NCBI RefSeq assembly: GCF_014201775.1
Contig: NZ_JACHFG010000001.1
Coordinates: forward strand, 364,541 to 428,540
Direction of reading: 5' to 3'
DNA: 64,000 bases
DNA from: Borreliella yangtzensis
GTDB lineage: Bacteria > Spirochaetota > Spirochaetia > Borreliales > Borreliaceae
A program made the translations under genes and the position numbers. Below are positions 8,605 to 17,201 of this stretch, one piece after another. The notes below the pieces were generated by a model that had not been told where the DNA came from, searched no databases, and saw only the letters and a program-made list of their open reading frames with translations. Within the stretch, counting starts at the first letter, position 1. Each line of letters begins with the position of its first letter.

Positions 8605-9162
8605 TTAATTTATTGATTTTTTTGCAGCTTGAATTATTTGAATTAATTCTTTATGGCTAAAATTGTTGGAATTTGTCAATACGAATTCGTTTAATTTCAT
8701 TGCGTTTATTTGAATTGTTGTTTTTTTATTATTTAAAATACTTTTATCGTCTTTTTCAATAAAAAATGTAAACGTTCCTATTGATGCATTTTCACTTGCT
8801 AGAATAATACCATTTTTTTTGTCTATTAGTATTTTAGGATTAGTTTCTATTTGAATATTCTCAATCTCTTCTAATAGACCCATGTTTTTTGCTTCTATTT
8901 CTATTGTGTTATCTGATTTAATTTTGTTGTTGATTTTTTTATGGGACAATATTTTATGAATTCTATTTATTAATGTATAATTTCCAATGCCTGTTAAAAA
9001 GTTTGTGTTTGTAGAGCAAATATTGGCAATTTCTTTTAATTTTACGCTTTCAGGTAGGTGATTGCTAAATGATTGTTTTGATTCTACTTCTGTTGAAACT
9101 TTGTTTGTTTGGGCTAATAGACTTGTTGCAAATGTAATTAACATTAACATTAGTTTTTTCAT
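8605..9162 (-). CDS. flgI: FlgI-like protein, strongly reduced P-ring homologue
   Basis: An exported protein (signal peptide about 1-17, ending LLAQ) of 185 residues, about half the usual FlgI length of 350-380. The N-terminal family region is recognisable as VKLKEIANI followed by FLTGIGNYTLINRI, where normal FlgI has RIKDIA and NQLIGYGLVVGL. The C-terminal region is recognisable as ILIDKKNGIILASENASIGTF and HKELIQIIQAAKK. The large central part is missing. Spirochaete motors lack a normal P ring, so this may be a remnant with another periplasmic role. It lies 113 bases after flgA and 27 bases before flgJ. Confidence 0.78.
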   Translation of the reverse strand: MKKLMLMLITFATSLLAQTNKVSTEVESKQSFSNHLPESVKLKEIANICSTNTNFLTGIGNYTLINRIHKILSHKKINNKIKSDNTIEIEAKNMGLLEEIENIQIETNPKILIDKKNGIILASENASIGTFTFFIEKDDKSILNNKKTTIQINAMKLNEFVLTNSNNFSHKELIQIIQAAKKSIN

Positions 9163-9275
9163 TCTTTACTCTATTTTTTTCATTTCTTTAATATCTATTA
9201 TTTTATATCAATTATTGTAATTTAAGACAGATTAAAATTAATAATTTTTAGATTGAGAGAAGATAAAATAAAGCA

Positions 9276-9908
9276 TTATTCTTTTTGTATTTTATTTAAT
9301 TTTATTTCTTCATTTTTGGTTGTGTTGCGTATGACTTTATATTTACTATTGTTTAGTTCATTTAGACTTAAAACATCATTTATCCTTGTTGTGTTAATTT
9401 TGTATTTAAAATAGATGTTGTGTTCATTAAGGATTTCATTTTTTTTTAGATTTTCTTTTGCAAATACAATGGGTTCAATTATATCAATATACATATTGAT
9501 ATAATTGTGTTTTTTGTAACTTTCAAAATTTTTTGCATAATAAACTAGAGTTTTTTGAATTGGAATATTCTTGTAGGAGTTGTTGTTTTTTACTTTAAAT
9601 TTTATTCTTTTGAAAAATTTGTCGTCTATGTTTATTTCAGATTCATCAAAGTTGAATTGAAGTATGTAGATATTTTCATTTGATAAATTTTTTGTGATGT
9701 AATAAATCATTTCAAAAATTATTGATTTTTTAGTTAAATGCGGGGGGATATATATTTTTGATAAGCTATGGTCGCTGCATATTTTTGAATACTTCTTTGA
9801 AAAGAAATATGCCTTACTAGGAGTAATAGTAAAGCACAAATCATGGTTAGCATTTATAATTGAGTTTGTTATGAAAAATAAAATAAAAATAAATAAATTT
9901 TTTTTTAT
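9276..9908 (-). CDS. flgA: FlgA-like P-ring chaperone, apparent AUA start codon
   Basis: Its C-terminal half matches the SAF/FlgA domain (IEPIVFAKENLKKNEILNEHNI, here shortened in quotation to the core AKENLKKNEILNEHNI). In the reading frame, the sequence upstream of the first canonical start (TTG at 9839) encodes a good signal peptide, KKNLFIFILFFITNSIINAN. Upstream of that an in-frame stop at 9923-9921 closes the frame. Between the two there is no ATG, GTG or TTG, only ATA at 9908-9906, placed 7 bases after AAAAAGG and one base after the flgG stop. With this start the protein has 210 residues, close to normal FlgA. The start is an inference; a TTG start at 9839 would give an unexported 187-residue protein. 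Confidence 0.72.
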   Translation of the reverse strand: MKKNLFIFILFFITNSIINANHDLCFTITPSKAYFFSKKYSKICSDHSLSKIYIPPHLTKKSIIFEMIYYITKNLSNENIYILQFNFDESEINIDDKFFKRIKFKVKNNNSYKNIPIQKTLVYYAKNFESYKKHNYINMYIDIIEPIVFAKENLKKNEILNEHNIYFKYKINTTRINDVLSLNELNNSKYKVIRNTTKNEEIKLNKIQKE

Positions 9909-9909
9909 T

Positions 9910-10707
9910 TTATTGCCTTTTTAAATTATTTGCTATTCCCAGCATATTGTCAGAGGTTTGAATAGCCTTTGAGTTTATTTCATAAGCTCTTTGAGCTACT
10001 ATCATTGTTACCATTTCTTCTGCAATAGATACATTTGACATTTCAAGAATACCTTGTCTTAGTCTCCCCATGCCTTCACTTCCCGGTATTCCCGCTATTT
10101 CTTGGCCTGATCCAGCTGTTTCTTTAAATAAATTGCTTCCAATAGCGCTTAGTCCTGCGGGATTAACGAATCTTGATATTTCAATTTGCCCAAGTTCTAT
10201 TGGTTCATTGTTGTTATCAATTTTTACCGACACTATTCCTTGATCAGATATTGTAATTGAGTTTTGGATGTATTCTTCTGGGAAGAATATATTAGGCAAA
10301 ACCTTGTATCCTTGGCTTGTTACAAGTTCTCGATTAGAATCGATTTTAAATGATCCATCCCTAGTATATGCATAAGTTCCATCAGGTAGAAGAATTTTGT
10401 AAAATCCGTCTCCTTCAATGGCAACATCAGTGAGTAAATTGGTAGATTGCATTTTTCCTTGTTCAAATATTCTATGAGTAGCAGCAATTTTTGTTCCATG
10501 TCCAACTTGATTTCCAATCGGTCTTAAAGTATTTTCAGTTGCAGGAGTTCCTGCTCTATCTTGAGTTTGATAAATCAAATCTTCAAATTCTGATCTTACC
10601 TTTTTAAATCCTGTAGTATTCACATTTGAAAGATTGTTAGCAATTGTGTCTACATTGTATTGTTGCGCAGTCATCCCGCTTGCTGCTGTCCATAATGCTC
10701 TCATCAT
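9910..10707 (-). CDS. flgG: FlgG, distal rod protein
   Basis: Forms the distal part of the flagellar rod in the periplasm, exported by the flagellar type III system. The 265-residue protein shows the N-terminal rod motif ALWTAASGMTAQQYNVDTIANNLSN, quoted in part (TAASGMTAQQYNVDTIANNL), the D1 segments (DVAIEGDGFYKI) and the C-terminal coiled coil (NVSIAEEMVTMIVAQRAYE). The first ATG of an ATGATG pair is chosen because AGGAG lies 8 bases before it. It follows flgF by 12 bases and ends one base before the proposed flgA start. Confidence 0.96.
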   Translation of the reverse strand: MMRALWTAASGMTAQQYNVDTIANNLSNVNTTGFKKVRSEFEDLIYQTQDRAGTPATENTLRPIGNQVGHGTKIAATHRIFEQGKMQSTNLLTDVAIEGDGFYKILLPDGTYAYTRDGSFKIDSNRELVTSQGYKVLPNIFFPEEYIQNSITISDQGIVSVKIDNNNEPIELGQIEISRFVNPAGLSAIGSNLFKETAGSGQEIAGIPGSEGMGRLRQGILEMSNVSIAEEMVTMIVAQRAYEINSKAIQTSDNMLGIANNLKRQ

Positions 10708-10719
10708 AAAATATGCTCC

Positions 10720-11568
10720 TTAATATTTTCCAATTTCATTTATTAATTTTCCTAATAGACTATCTTCAGTTTGTATTGTCTTTTGATTAGCTTCGTAAGC
10801 TCTGTTGATTTCAATCATTAAAACCATTTCTTTAACGGCATTAACATTGGAGGCTTCGAGTGCTTCTGTTTCTATTTTAGGCCTTAATGATATGTCAATT
10901 TCTTGCGCTTTGCCAGATGTTTTTGTATCAATCCATAAAGAATTTCCTTGTTTTTTGAGAAATCTGGGATTTTCAAAATTTACAATTCTGATGGTATCAA
11001 GCAGTGCATAATTTTCCCAAGAATTTTCATATTCACTAACAAGCCTTTTGGGATTTGATTCAAAGTTTGAATTGTGGAAAATTTGTCCTTGGGATGTTAT
11101 TTTGAAATTATTTTTTTTCAAATAGATGTACCCTTTTTCTCCAAGAACAGGAAATCCGCTTTTTGTAACAAGAATCCCTTCTTTTCCGATAGTAAAAGAG
11201 CCATTTCGTGTATATCTTTCTCCATCCGAAGTTTGTATTACAAAAAATCCTTGATCAGTGAGTGCTAAATCTAATGGATTTCCAGTAGTTTTTAACGGGC
11301 CTTGTTCAAATTGTGTATATATCTCATTTTCTTCAACCCCTGTTCCTAGTTTGCCTACAATAGGAGCTGTTTCAAGATGTCCTTTGGGAAATTTATAAAG
11401 ACCATCATCATTTAGTCTTCTTATTAGCATTTCTGGAAATGCTTTCTGAATGGATAAATCTTTTTTGTATCCAATAAGATCTATGTTCGCTAAATTATTT
11501 GAAACTACATCAAGCTTGCGCCTTTCTGCCATCATTCCGCTGGCAGCTGTATAAATTCCTCTTATCAC
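10720..11568 (-). CDS. flgF: FlgF/FlhO, proximal rod protein
   Basis: A second rod protein of the FlgF/FlgG family (GIYTAASGMMAERRKLDVVS, DLALTDQGFFVIQT, and the C-terminal SNVNAVKEMVLMIEINRAYE). I start it at the GTG at 11568, preceded by AAGGA at 7 bases and directly giving the conserved V/M-IRGIYTAASGM start; the longer open frame to 11610 adds 14 residues with no family match. It has 282 residues. It is the first gene of the flgF-flgG-flgA-flgI-flgJ cluster and faces a plausible promoter at 11601-11629. FlhO is the name used for the same position in other bacteria. Confidence 0.93.
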   Translation of the reverse strand: MIRGIYTAASGMMAERRKLDVVSNNLANIDLIGYKKDLSIQKAFPEMLIRRLNDDGLYKFPKGHLETAPIVGKLGTGVEENEIYTQFEQGPLKTTGNPLDLALTDQGFFVIQTSDGERYTRNGSFTIGKEGILVTKSGFPVLGEKGYIYLKKNNFKITSQGQIFHNSNFESNPKRLVSEYENSWENYALLDTIRIVNFENPRFLKKQGNSLWIDTKTSGKAQEIDISLRPKIETEALEASNVNAVKEMVLMIEINRAYEANQKTIQTEDSLLGKLINEIGKY

Positions 11569-11600
11569 AGTTAAATCCTTCAAGACAATTAACTTTACTA

Positions 11601-11629
11601 ATATTAGCATTATTTGTCGTATATAACAA
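11601..11629 (-). promoter_or_regulatory. Putative sigma-70-type promoter for the flgF operon
   Basis: On the minus strand, TTGTTA (11629-11624), a 17-base spacer, and TAATAT (11606-11601). Each hexamer matches consensus at 4 of 6 positions. Transcription would start near 11595, leaving a 27-base leader with the AAGGA ribosome site. The 244-base gap 11569-11812 is shared with the divergent DUF2147 gene, whose side has a perfect TATAAT at 11779-11784 but no good -35. Confidence 0.45.
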
Positions 11630-11812
11630 TTAATTGACCCATTGTTTTTTTGTTTAATTTTATATTTCTTTATTTAGGTTTTTGTCTTAATAATTTAAAT
11701 TATGAAATAAGTTGTATAATGATTTTTATGGCTAATTTTTAAATTATTTATCTTAAATTAGTAATTTAAAAAAAGAACTATAATTTAGAATTATTAGTTT
11801 TAAGGAGAATTG

Positions 11813-12373
11813 ATGAATAAAATTTTTTCAAAGTTTTTTCTTTTTTTTTGTTTTGCGATATTTTTGTCTGCAAATTCAGAAGATTCAAATAAGAATGGAA
11901 TTATTAATAAGACTGAAAACTTTAGTTTTGAAGATGAAGTTTTAGGGTATTGGGTTGGTTATGATGATGTGAGTAATATAAAAAATTCTATTATTTATAT
12001 ATATAAATATAATGGAGAAGTTTACGGTCGAATTTTGATGATAATAAAAGATGGCAAAAAGTATGATGCTGAAAACCCTTCAGGAGACACTGTTGTTGGG
12101 TTTGAAAATCTTGCAATAGAAGGACTTGATTTTATGTGGGGCCTTAAATATTCTTATGATTCTAAAAAGTGGGATAGAGGTAAAATAATAGATCCTAAAA
12201 ACGGTAAAATTTATAATTCTGAAATGAGAGTTGATAGTAAAACCGGAAATCTTATTACCAAGGGGAAAGTTTGGATTTTTGGTAGAAGTAAAATTTGGAC
12301 AAGAGCTAAAGTTGACGAAATACCAAAAGTAGACTTACATAATCTTGTTCCAGTTCCTCCTGTAAAAAAATAA
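11813..12373 (+). CDS. Exported DUF2147 family protein
   Basis: A 186-residue protein with an N-terminal hydrophobic signal (about 5-20, ending FLSANS), followed by a DUF2147 domain: GYWVGYDD, a strand ending in YGRILMI, ENLAIEGLDFMWGLKY, WDRGKIIDPKNGKIYNSEM, and KVWIFGRSKIWTR. Members are small periplasmic or surface beta-rich proteins of unknown function. I prefer the ATG at 11813 with AAGGAGA upstream over the overlapping TTG at 11810. A TATAAT at 11779-11784 probably serves as its -10. It stands alone between the flagellar operon and apt. Confidence 0.8.
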   Translation: MNKIFSKFFLFFCFAIFLSANSEDSNKNGIINKTENFSFEDEVLGYWVGYDDVSNIKNSIIYIYKYNGEVYGRILMIIKDGKKYDAENPSGDTVVGFENLAIEGLDFMWGLKYSYDSKKWDRGKIIDPKNGKIYNSEMRVDSKTGNLITKGKVWIFGRSKIWTRAKVDEIPKVDLHNLVPVPPVKK

Positions 12374-12437
12374 ATTTGGCTTTTGGTATTACTGTTTTAG
12401 TAGGAAATACATAAACATTAGATGGGATGAGTAAGTT

Positions 12438-12980
12438 ATGAAAAATAAAATAGAGTATTACGATCAATTTATTACAAAAGTACCCGATTTCCCTAAAAAG
12501 GGTGTTCTTTTTTATGATATTACTAGTGTTTTATTAAAGCCTCAAGTTTATACCTCATTAATAAATGAGGTATATTCTTTTTATAATTTAAAGAAGATTG
12601 ATTGCATCGCGGTTGTTGAATCTAGGGGATATTTGATAGGCGCTCCTTTATCTTTAAAAATGCAGCTTCCTCTTGTTTTAATTCGAAAAGAAGGTAAATT
12701 GCCCAGAGAGGTTTTTAGTGAAGAGTATGAGCTTGAGTATGGCTTTGGCAGAATAGAGGTACACAAAGATGATATTAAGATGTATTCCAATATTCTTTTA
12801 ATAGATGATATATTAGCTACCGGCGGGACTTTAAAATCGTCTGCAATTTTGTTAGAGAGAGCCGGAGGCAGGGTTAAGGATATTTTTTGCTTTATTGAGC
12901 TTTGCGATATTAATGGTAGGCACATTCTTAAAGGCTATGAAGTTAATTCTCTTGTAAGGTACAATTACTCGAATGCTTGA
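12438..12980 (+). CDS. apt: Adenine phosphoribosyltransferase
   Basis: Converts adenine plus PRPP to AMP; important because this genus lacks de novo purine synthesis. The 180 residues fit Apt: DFPKKGVLFYDITSVL near the start, VESRGYLIGAPLS, LIRKEGKLP, the flexible loop region, and the PRPP motif ILLIDDILATGGTL. The C-terminus is normal. A perfect hairpin lies within its coding sequence at 12550-12573. It is followed after 45 bases by rplU. Confidence 0.95.
   Translation: MKNKIEYYDQFITKVPDFPKKGVLFYDITSVLLKPQVYTSLINEVYSFYNLKKIDCIAVVESRGYLIGAPLSLKMQLPLVLIRKEGKLPREVFSEEYELEYGFGRIEVHKDDIKMYSNILLIDDILATGGTLKSSAILLERAGGRVKDIFCFIELCDINGRHILKGYEVNSLVRYNYSNA
12550..12573 (+). repeat. Perfect 10-bp inverted repeat inside apt
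   Basis: ATACCTCATT (12550-12559), loop AATA, AATGAGGTAT (12564-12573), followed by a U-rich tract (12574-12583). It falls around codons 38-46 of apt, in a segment not part of the active site. Perfect 10-bp arms with a 4-base loop are unusual inside a coding region here and would fold strongly in RNA. Whether it pauses transcription or protects mRNA cannot be told from the sequence. Confidence 0.7.
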
Positions 12981-13025
12981 CTTTTCTTTTTTATTAAATT
13001 TACAATGTTTAGTTGAGGTAAGGTA

Positions 13026-13340
13026 ATGTATGCATTGGTAGAAATAAATGGTAAGCAATATAAGGCTGTTGAGGGTGAATTTTTAAAAATAGATAAAATT
13101 TCTCCTGTTGAAGAAAAAAAGAAGTTAGAATTTAATAATATTTTGCTTATTAATAAAGATGGAGAGATTAAAATAGGAAAGCCTTATGTTATGAATTCTC
13201 TTATTAGATGTACCTATAAAGAAGATAAAAAAGATAAAAAGGTTGTTTCTTACAGATACAGAAGAAGAAAATCAAGTGAGAGAAAAGTTGGGCACAGGCA
13301 AATCTATTCTTATATTTTAGTTGATGAAATAGTTTTTTAA
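13026..13340 (+). CDS. rplU: 50S ribosomal protein bL21
   Basis: Binds 23S rRNA in the large subunit. The 104 residues begin [18 protein letters not shown], the standard L21 start, and keep the basic [20 protein letters not shown] loop quoted in part ([16 protein letters not shown]) and the Y-rich tail. It is preceded by GAGGTAAGGTA and heads the rplU-prp-rpmA-obgE cluster found in many bacteria. Confidence 0.97.
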   Translation: MYALVEINGKQYKAVEGEFLKIDKISPVEEKKKLEFNNILLINKDGEIKIGKPYVMNSLIRCTYKEDKKDKKVVSYRYRRRKSSERKVGHRQIYSYILVDEIVF

Positions 13341-13345
13341 GTTTA

Positions 13346-13666
13346 TTGATTAATGTTTTAGTAAAAGTAAAAGACGATGTAATCATTTATCTTTTAGCTG
13401 ATGGTCATGCTATGAGCAAAAACAATGTTAACGTTGTCTGCTCTTCTTTTTCTTTCATTTTGAGAACCTTTTTTAGTGTTCTTGATTTTGAGGGTGAATT
13501 TTTTGTTGTAAAAAATTCAAAGAAAGGTTATTTAGAATTTAGACCCTTTTTTAAGGATTTAAGTAAAAAAAGTCTTTTTTATTATAGTAGGTTTTTAATT
13601 AGAGGCATGAGTGATTTATGCTTGGAGTATCCTAATGATATTAAATTAGTTTTGGAGGAAAATTAA
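13346..13666 (+). CDS. prp: Prp/YsxB-like ribosomal-processing cysteine protease
   Basis: A 106-residue protein between L21 and L27, the position of prp in Firmicutes. The family catalytic pair is present: GHAMS with H21 and VVCSSFS with C32, in the same spacing as known Prp. In Firmicutes and Fusobacteria Prp removes an N-terminal extension from L27, but the L27 encoded next door has no such extension. The start is a TTG at 13346 with no visible ribosome site, 5 bases after the rplU stop, so translation is probably coupled. Its last base overlaps the rpmA ATG. Confidence 0.85.
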   Translation: MINVLVKVKDDVIIYLLADGHAMSKNNVNVVCSSFSFILRTFFSVLDFEGEFFVVKNSKKGYLEFRPFFKDLSKKSLFYYSRFLIRGMSDLCLEYPNDIKLVLEEN

Positions 13667-13911
13667 TGGCAACAAGTAAAAGTGGTGGTAGCTCAAAAAA
13701 TGGACGAGATTCTATATCGAAGCGTCTTGGAGTTAAAAGAAGTGGTGGGCAGTTTGTTAAGGCTGGAGAAATAATTGTTAGACAAAGAGGTACAAAATTT
13801 CATAAGGGTAAAAATGTTGGCCTTGGCAGAGATTATACAATATTTGCGCTTTCATCTGGTAAGGTAGAGTTTAAAACTTTAAGGGGACGAAAATATGTAA
13901 ATATTGTTTAA
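13666..13911 (+). CDS. rpmA: 50S ribosomal protein bL27
   Basis: Large-subunit protein whose N-terminal tail reaches the peptidyl-transferase centre. It has 81 residues starting [16 protein letters not shown], then [14 protein letters not shown] and [22 protein letters not shown] sequence ([19 protein letters not shown]). There is no upstream FF-type Prp cleavage extension: the mature-form start is encoded directly. A GGAGGAAA ribosome site lies inside the end of prp. Confidence 0.97.
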   Translation: MATSKSGGSSKNGRDSISKRLGVKRSGGQFVKAGEIIVRQRGTKFHKGKNVGLGRDYTIFALSSGKVEFKTLRGRKYVNIV

Positions 13912-13954
13912 TATGTAACCATTTTTTAGTTTTAATTGAAAAATTGGAGAAAGT

Positions 13955-14941
13955 TTGTATAACTTTAAGGACTCTGTTAATATAACGGTAGTTTCGGGCG
14001 ATGGTGGTCCCGGATGTGTTTCTTTTTTGCGCGAGAAGTTTAATGCAAAAGGCGGTCCAGATGGTGGAAATGGCGGAAATGGTGGGAGTGTAATTTTCAA
14101 GGTGAGGGAAAATCTTTGCACCTTGTCTTTTTATAAAAATGGTCATGTGCTTTGTGCCGAAAATGGTAAATCTGGAATGGGCTTCAAGAGAAGTGGTGCT
14201 AATGGTAAAGATTTGATTCTTTTTGTTCCCCCAAATACAGGCATTTATAATGGAAATGATGGAACTCTTTTGTATAAGTTAAAAAATTTAACTGACGAGT
14301 TTGTTATCTTAAAAGGTGGCAGAGGTGGTCTTGGTAATTGGAATTTTAAAACTTCGGTTAGAAGGGCACCAAGGTTTGCTCAACCTGGAGAATCAGGCAA
14401 TAGCTTGGATGTGCGTCTTGAGCTTTTTTTGGTGGCAGATATTGGACTTGTTGGGCTTCCTAATGCTGGTAAATCTTCTCTGCTAAATAGAATAACCTCA
14501 GCAAAATCTAGAGTTGCGAATTATCCTTTTACAACAAAGATTCCTCATCTTGGTATACTTAGATATTCTTGGGATGATTTAATAATTGCGGATATCCCAG
14601 GAATAATTAAAGGTGCTAGCTTTGGGGTAGGACTTGGAACTAAGTTTTTAAAACATATTGCTAAAACTAAAATTTTAGCTTTAGTAATTGATATTTCTGA
14701 AGCAAATTTTTTAGAGTCATATAACATTCTTTTAAATGAATTAAAATCTTATAGCTATGAGCTTTTTAATAAAAAAAAAATTATTGTTGCTAATAAACTT
14801 GATTTGGATAATTCTGATAGAAATTTTGATAGTTTGATAAAAACCCTGAAAAAAGAAAAAATTGTTGGCATCTCTATCTATGAAAATAGAGGAATTGATG
14901 AACTTATTAAAGAATTGTTTATTTTGGCTAAAACTTTTTAA
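13955..14941 (+). CDS. obgE: ObgE/CgtA ribosome-assembly GTPase
   Basis: Late 50S-assembly and stress GTPase. The N-terminal glycine-rich Obg fold (about 1-155: GDGGPGCVSFLREKF, GGPDGGNGGNGGSV) is followed by the G domain with G1 GLPNAGKSS (167-175), the TTKIPHLG switch, G3 ADIPGII and G4 ANKLDLD. The 328-residue length shows that the variable C-terminal OCT domain is absent. Start is TTG 13955 after GGAGAAAG. It lies immediately after rpmA, as in many bacteria. Confidence 0.96.
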   Translation: MYNFKDSVNITVVSGDGGPGCVSFLREKFNAKGGPDGGNGGNGGSVIFKVRENLCTLSFYKNGHVLCAENGKSGMGFKRSGANGKDLILFVPPNTGIYNGNDGTLLYKLKNLTDEFVILKGGRGGLGNWNFKTSVRRAPRFAQPGESGNSLDVRLELFLVADIGLVGLPNAGKSSLLNRITSAKSRVANYPFTTKIPHLGILRYSWDDLIIADIPGIIKGASFGVGLGTKFLKHIAKTKILALVIDISEANFLESYNILLNELKSYSYELFNKKKIIVANKLDLDNSDRNFDSLIKTLKKEKIVGISIYENRGIDELIKELFILAKTF

Positions 14942-15010
14942 AAAATTAATTTTTTATTGCGAGCTTTTTTTGTTTTTAAGACATTTATTTGATTTGGAGA
15001 AAAATAATTA

Positions 15011-15592
15011 ATGAAAATTGCAATATTAGGTGGCACCTATAACCCAATTCATATTGGACATATTTTTTTGGCTAAAGAGATCGAGTATTTATTAAATATC
15101 GATAAAGTAATATTTATTCCTACTTGTAATCCGGCCCATAAATTGATTGGGGATGAGATTAGTATTAAAAATAGAATAGATATGCTTGGGCTTGCATTAG
15201 AGAATGAAAGTAAAATGTTTATAGATGATTGCGACATAATAAATGGTGGTATAACTTATACCGTTGATACTATTTCTTGTGTAAAAAAAAAATATAAAAA
15301 CGCCAAGCTTTTTTTGGTTATTGGTGATGATCTTTTCAAGAATTTTGATTCATGGAAAGATCCCCAAAGTATTGTAAGCTCTGTTGATCTTGTTGTTGCT
15401 CACAGAATTTACAAAAAGAGGCTGAAAAGTTCCTTTAAGCATACTTATATAAATAATAAAATAATATCAATTTCCTCAACAGAAATTAGAAATAGAATTG
15501 CAAATGGACTTCCTGTTAATTATTTACTACCCTTTGGTGTGTTAAAATACATTAAAGATAATAATTTATATGTTAAAAAGGTAAATATTTGA
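15011..15592 (+). CDS. nadD: Nicotinate-nucleotide adenylyltransferase NadD
   Basis: Makes deamido-NAD from nicotinate mononucleotide and ATP. The 193 residues have the nucleotidyltransferase signature [11 protein letters not shown] (8-18), [13 protein letters not shown], a [12 protein letters not shown] segment, and the [10 protein letters not shown] motif near the C-terminus. GGAGAAA precedes the ATG. Its stop overlaps the TTG start of the LCP gene (TTGA). The order obgE-nadD-LCP-rsfS links NAD synthesis and ribosome silencing, as in many bacteria. Confidence 0.95.
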   Translation: MKIAILGGTYNPIHIGHIFLAKEIEYLLNIDKVIFIPTCNPAHKLIGDEISIKNRIDMLGLALENESKMFIDDCDIINGGITYTVDTISCVKKKYKNAKLFLVIGDDLFKNFDSWKDPQSIVSSVDLVVAHRIYKKRLKSSFKHTYINNKIISISSTEIRNRIANGLPVNYLLPFGVLKYIKDNNLYVKKVNI

Positions 15593-16773
15593 GAAAAGAT
15601 TTAATTTTTTTAGTTCTAATTGTTCTAATAATAGCAAGTGTAGTAATTTTTTTTATGAAAAGTTCGAAAAAAGAGTTGATTTACTTTGAGCTTAATACAA
15701 AAAGCAATATTAGTTTTTTGTGTATAGTAGAAGATCCTAATAGAAGTCTTGTAAGTATGCAAGAAATTTTTATTAATATAAAAACAGGAAATCTTGGGCT
15801 TTTAGATATTCCAATCCATACTGGATATGAAGATTTAAAAGGTAATATATCTTGGTTTAAAGATCTTTATAAAAAAAATTCTTTTAATAAATTTTTATCT
15901 AAAATTTATACACAATTGTCCCATGAACCAGATTATTATATTCGTTTTCAAAAAGAAAATTTTGTTAAACTTATTGATTATTTGGGAGGGGTCAGACTTT
16001 TTGTTAAAAATCCAGTAAAAATTTATAATTTCGAAGATTCTATTTTAATACCTTCTGGTACTTCTAATTTTGATGGTGATAAAGTGTATGATTATTTGAG
16101 ATATTTTAATGATGTTAATCATTTTGAGGAGAGGGTTGAGTTTTTTAAAGAGTTTTTTAAGAAACTTCTTTTTCAAATTTCAGATTTTGGTATCGAAAAT
16201 GACAATTTTTTTAAAATATATTCTATGTTAGACACTAATCTTTCAGAAGTTGTTTTTAAGTATATTGTTAAAAATTATAAAATAAATAATGATAAAATTA
16301 TTTCTATTAATATTAAAGGACAAGAAGAGATTTTTAAAGATAATGATAATAATTTGATAAAGGTGGTTTTTCCTTATTATGGGGGCGCTATTTTAAAAGA
16401 ATCGGTGGAAAAATTGAATAAAGAGTTAGTTAATGAGGGCTTGCAAGAGATAGTAAAGATTGTTATTTTAAATGGAACAAAAGTTATTGGGCTTGCAAAA
16501 AAAACAGCAAATATTTTTAATTCTTTAAAATTTAAAGTTTTGAAATTTGGTAATGCAGATAAAAATTCTTATAAAAATACTTTGATTATAAACAATTCAG
16601 ATAATTTAGAAATGGCTGTTAGAGTTGGAGAGGTAATCAAAGCTTCAAATATTAAGCCAATTTCTGAGGTTCAAGCTAAAAGATTGTTAGAGCTTGATAA
16701 TCTCGATATTAATCCTGATGTAATAGTTGTTTTAGGAGATGATTTTGATGGAAGATATGTTAAAAGTAAATGA
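15589..16773 (+). CDS. LytR-CpsA-Psr (LCP) family protein with LytR_C domain
   Basis: Membrane-anchored extracytoplasmic protein of 394 residues: an N-terminal transmembrane helix (about 5-22), an LCP domain ([11 protein letters not shown], a long central part with [20 protein letters not shown], and [20 protein letters not shown] with the conserved arginines), and a C-terminal LytR_C domain ([20 protein letters not shown]). LCP enzymes attach anionic glycopolymers to peptidoglycan in Gram-positives. Borrelia has no known teichoic acids, so its substrate is unknown. It overlaps rsfS at its 3' end. Confidence 0.85.
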   Translation: MRKDLIFLVLIVLIIASVVIFFMKSSKKELIYFELNTKSNISFLCIVEDPNRSLVSMQEIFINIKTGNLGLLDIPIHTGYEDLKGNISWFKDLYKKNSFNKFLSKIYTQLSHEPDYYIRFQKENFVKLIDYLGGVRLFVKNPVKIYNFEDSILIPSGTSNFDGDKVYDYLRYFNDVNHFEERVEFFKEFFKKLLFQISDFGIENDNFFKIYSMLDTNLSEVVFKYIVKNYKINNDKIISINIKGQEEIFKDNDNNLIKVVFPYYGGAILKESVEKLNKELVNEGLQEIVKIVILNGTKVIGLAKKTANIFNSLKFKVLKFGNADKNSYKNTLIINNSDNLEMAVRVGEVIKASNIKPISEVQAKRLLELDNLDINPDVIVVLGDDFDGRYVKSK

Positions 16774-17098
16774 TATTAATGCTTTATGTAAAATAATAAG
16801 CGATTTTAATGGGATTGACGTTATAGGTATTAATGTTAGTAATATTTGTAATTGGACTGATTTTTTTATAATAGCTACTTTTGTATCATTTAAGCAAATG
16901 GAGGCTTTGTATATTGATAAAATAGTTAAATTTTTTAAAGAAAAAAAAATTAATCTTAATGTTCAGGGAAAAGGATTGGTTTATGACTGGACTATTATTT
17001 CAGGTGGAAATCTGGTTATTCATTTAATGAGCGAAAAATCTAGAGAATATTATGAGATTGAAAAAATATGGTCCAAAGGGATTATTATTTATCCTTAA
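16748..17098 (+). CDS. rsfS: Ribosomal silencing factor RsfS
   Basis: Binds uL14 and blocks subunit joining when nutrients are low. The 116 residues contain the family signature: DVIGINVSNICNWTDFFIIA, a KFFKEKKINLNVQGKG segment, and the WTIISGGNLVIHLMSEKSREYYEIEKIW block, of which VIHLM and REYY are hallmarks. I chose the ATG at 16748 because AGGAG lies 9 bases before it; the in-frame ATG at 16739 abuts that site. It overlaps the end of the LCP gene by 26 bases. Confidence 0.92.
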   Translation: MEDMLKVNDINALCKIISDFNGIDVIGINVSNICNWTDFFIIATFVSFKQMEALYIDKIVKFFKEKKINLNVQGKGLVYDWTIISGGNLVIHLMSEKSREYYEIEKIWSKGIIIYP

Positions 17099-17201
17099 TT
17101 ACTGTTTAATTAAAAAAACTAAAAATATCATAAAAATATGTTTACAAAAAATAGAAAATATTTTAGATTTAAGGTATGTACTTTTTGCGGGAGGCTTATA
17201 A

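Noticed and set aside
13871..14146. Antisense ORFs over the obgE start
   Set aside because: Proline- and threonine-rich shadows of the glycine-rich Obg domain on the opposite strand.
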